64,000 nucleotides of DNA from the NCBI RefSeq assembly GCF_021010565.1, contig NZ_JAJNAY010000001.1:2522001-2586000 (forward strand), in the 5' to 3' direction. Of this stretch, positions 62,276 to 64,000 are shown piece by piece. Every line of letters starts with the position of its first letter. Position 1 is the stretch's first letter. Under the pieces are notes generated by a model. That model was not told the DNA's origin, did no database searches, and saw only the letters and a list, made by a program, of their open reading frames with translations. Made by a program: the position numbers and the translations under genes. This DNA is from Chryseobacterium turcicum (lineage in GTDB: Bacteria; Bacteroidota; Bacteroidia; Flavobacteriales; Weeksellaceae).

Positions 62276-63304
62276 ATGTCCCTAAATTTCCAGGAAAATG
62301 ACCCAAGTTTAGAATCCCAATGGCGAGCGATTATATTGTTTGGGAAAAATTCTGCGACTTATAAATTTGCATTCGGAAAGATCCTCTTAAAATTAGTTTC
62401 AAAAGAAACAAATACGTTTTCACTTAAAGACATCTCATCACTCTTTGTCGACAGTATTTTAGAACACCTTAAAAGAAACGATAAACAAGGAAACTCTAAC
62501 TCTAGTGCATTTTTGAATGCTTGCCGAAAATACAATCATGGTGATATTGATTATGATAATCTGCTAAATATTACGGAAAAATATGGATTTGTAAATGTAG
62601 TTGATGCCTTCCAAAATGTTAATGGAGGAATTATAGCAAACAAATTTTACGAAAAAGATTACAACGGAACCAACAAGAACATTGTAGTAAGAGATGAATT
62701 GTTAAAACTTAAAGAAAGTATTCAATTCACTAATTTCAACGAAGAGGTAGAAGCACGATGGAACCTTGTAGAAACTGCTTGGAATTTAAAAATAAACCCA
62801 GATCTACTTGAAGTTAAAATTGATAACGATCTGCAAACTCTCTTTATCGAAAGTGATTTTATGAGAAGAAAAGACATCTCCTCTGCTAAAGCTTCATTAA
62901 ACGGATATCAGAAAGGTAAATGCTTCTACTCCTTTCAGGATATATCAATAAAATCAGGAGATGAAAATTTATGCACGGTTGATCATTTTTTTCCTCACGT
63001 TCATAAAATCAGGATAAATGAATCGGGAGCGAATGTAAATGGAGTTTGGAATTTGGTTTTATCAGACAAGTTTGTGAATCTATCGAAGAGTTCTAAAATC
63101 CCCGAGTTAAAATACTTAGAAAGGCTTTTTACAAGAAATGAATTTTACATTGCAAGCAAACATCCCCTTGGTGAAACGATAGTAAATCAGACCGGGAAAA
63201 CTTCATTAGATAGAAAACGTTTTTTACAAAAGCAATACAATTTATCAGTAAATTTATCACTCCAAAAATGGAAACCTTTAGTTGAATTTGCCCCTCTTTT
63301 CTAA
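62276..63304 (+). CDS. HNH endonuclease-like protein
   Basis: 342 residues. The N-terminal 200 are helical with no known motif (SQWRAIILFGKNSATYKFAF; FVNVVDAFQNVNGGIIANKFY). Near the C-terminus a His-Asn-type nuclease core appears: GKCFYSFQDI (C216), TVDHFFPHVHK (D236, H237), NVNGVWNLVLSDKFVNLSKS (N259 and N268). The protein stops with TAA sharing a base with the next ATG. Predicted DNA or RNA cleaving enzyme; a defence role is inferred. Confidence 0.75.
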   Translation: MSLNFQENDPSLESQWRAIILFGKNSATYKFAFGKILLKLVSKETNTFSLKDISSLFVDSILEHLKRNDKQGNSNSSAFLNACRKYNHGDIDYDNLLNITEKYGFVNVVDAFQNVNGGIIANKFYEKDYNGTNKNIVVRDELLKLKESIQFTNFNEEVEARWNLVETAWNLKINPDLLEVKIDNDLQTLFIESDFMRRKDISSAKASLNGYQKGKCFYSFQDISIKSGDENLCTVDHFFPHVHKIRINESGANVNGVWNLVLSDKFVNLSKSSKIPELKYLERLFTRNEFYIASKHPLGETIVNQTGKTSLDRKRFLQKQYNLSVNLSLQKWKPLVEFAPLF

Positions 63305-63669
63305 TGAAAGATTTCACAACAATATCAGACGATAGAATTTTATACAAAGGCAATTATTTCTTCATAATAGAAGATGGGTTCCCTGTTTCCCCAGGTCATT
63401 TATTAATAATTTCAAACGAAATTAGAAAGGATTTTTTTGAACTCACCGAAGAAGAAAAAAATAACCTTCCCGAAATGATCGAAAAAGCTAAAGAATTTAT
63501 CTTAACTAAATATCAGCCCAATGCTTACAATATAGGAATGAACTGCGGAGTTGATGCAGGGCAAACGGTTTTTCATTTCCATTGTCATATAATTCCAAGA
63601 TATAAAGGTGATATGGAAAACCCAAGAGGTGGTGTTCGTCACGTTATTCCGAGTAAAGGAAGTTATTAA
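63304..63669 (+). CDS. HIT-family nucleotide-binding hydrolase
   Basis: 121 residues with the histidine triad H91-F-H93-C-H95 in VFHFHCHIIPRYKGD and the SPGHLLIIS strand. HIT proteins hydrolyse or transfer nucleotidyl groups (for example Ap4A or nucleotide-protein adducts). The start shares the TAATG with the HNH gene, so the two are made together. Ends GGVRHVIPSKGSY, common in bacterial HIT proteins. Confidence 0.9.
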   Translation: MKDFTTISDDRILYKGNYFFIIEDGFPVSPGHLLIISNEIRKDFFELTEEEKNNLPEMIEKAKEFILTKYQPNAYNIGMNCGVDAGQTVFHFHCHIIPRYKGDMENPRGGVRHVIPSKGSY

Positions 63670-63880
63670 TTCTATCTTGTTTAAGCACATTTTTATACTA
63701 TTAAGACTCCTCTCATTTTATATTTTGGCAATGTATAATCATAGCATTTTTGCAAAAACTTATTTTAATCCTTTTAAAATTTTCAATGATTTTCCTAAAA
63801 ATACTCACTTACATTAGTTTTGACATTTAAAAAATGAAGTAATTCATAATTTGATAACTTTATAACTAAAAGGAAATCCA

Positions 63881-64000
63881 ATGAAATACAGTCGTGAAAA
63901 ATTAAATTCATTTTCAGGAGAAAAGGTTGACAAATCAGAATATGACTCCATTGCGCAGGAACTTGTTAAATCTGTGTTAGAAGGAAAAAATGTTAGTCTC
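63881..64000 (+). CDS. Start of an unidentified gene, cut by the window edge
   Basis: ATG at 63881, preceded by an A-rich stretch with AAAGGAAA, opens a 40-codon frame (MKYSREKLNSFSGEKVDKSE, then SIAQELVKSVLEGKN) running off the right edge. Charged and helical; no family recognised. It lies about 210 bases after the HIT gene on the same strand and may be the fourth member of that locus. Confidence 0.55.
   Translation, partial: MKYSREKLNSFSGEKVDKSEYDSIAQELVKSVLEGKNVSL

Overview
The window is AT-rich, densely packed Bacteroidota DNA, most likely from a Weeksellaceae flavobacterium (Chryseobacterium/Elizabethkingia-like). The evidence is Bacteroidota-type conjugation genes (TraA, TraE-G, TraJ-O), RteC, SusC/SusD, DUF6520 and DUF3853 proteins, TAnnTTTG-type promoters and an almost complete lack of Shine-Dalgarno sites. 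Nearly everything here is accessory DNA; no complete tRNA or rRNA gene is visible. Region 1 (1-10195) is the right end of one integrative conjugative element, 'element A'. It holds the tail of a plus-strand tra operon (traM end, traN, traO, a TraQ-like lipoprotein), then cargo (META-domain lipoprotein, esterase), a DUF932/AraC chimera, ssb, a two-gene HTH module, and a tyrosine integrase of the IntDOT type. An ISL3/ISAon1-type insertion sequence with an 8-bp target duplication sits between the integrase and a tRNA-Ser 3'-end fragment that looks like the attachment core (10175-10195). Region 2 (10196-39266) is a second, divergent conjugative element, 'element B', read entirely on the minus strand. 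From its start it has mobA, the relaxase mobB, traA, a TraD-position protein, traE, traF, traG (a VirB4 ATPase with an inserted DnaJ domain), three tandem TraI-like paralogues, a conserved hypothetical, traJ, traK, a TraL-position protein, traM, traN, a small unknown, the coupling protein, an M23 peptidase, accessory proteins, a decayed gene with two TGG-to-TGA changes, a giant methylase-helicase and an HTH module. A secreted fibre-like protein stands at the mob end. Region 3 (39400-43050) is a plus-strand arsenic operon: arsR, DUF6428, an arsN-like acetyltransferase, a metallophosphoesterase, an orphan GcvH-like lipoyl-carrier protein and an ACR3 arsenite pump, with no arsC. The lipoyl carrier plus phosphoesterase is the most novel-looking combination in the window. 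Region 4 (43635-48518) looks like a captured plasmid backbone: an XRE/AbiEii toxin-antitoxin pair, a Toprim primase-like protein, an eight-copy iteron array, a Rep_3-like initiator, a DnaD-like winged-helix protein and a DUF3853 protein. Region 5 (49049-61234) carries RteC, a TPR-AraC membrane regulator and, divergently, small secreted cysteine-containing products with a MauE/DoxX membrane protein. Facing these is an operon of SusC, SusD and an S9 peptidase, suggesting peptide or protein uptake and degradation. Region 6 (61927-64000) is an XRE regulator, an HNH nuclease-like protein and a HIT protein translationally coupled to it, followed by the start of an unidentified gene cut by the window edge; it is a candidate defence or nucleotide-processing locus. 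All family assignments come from reading motifs and context, not from database searches.
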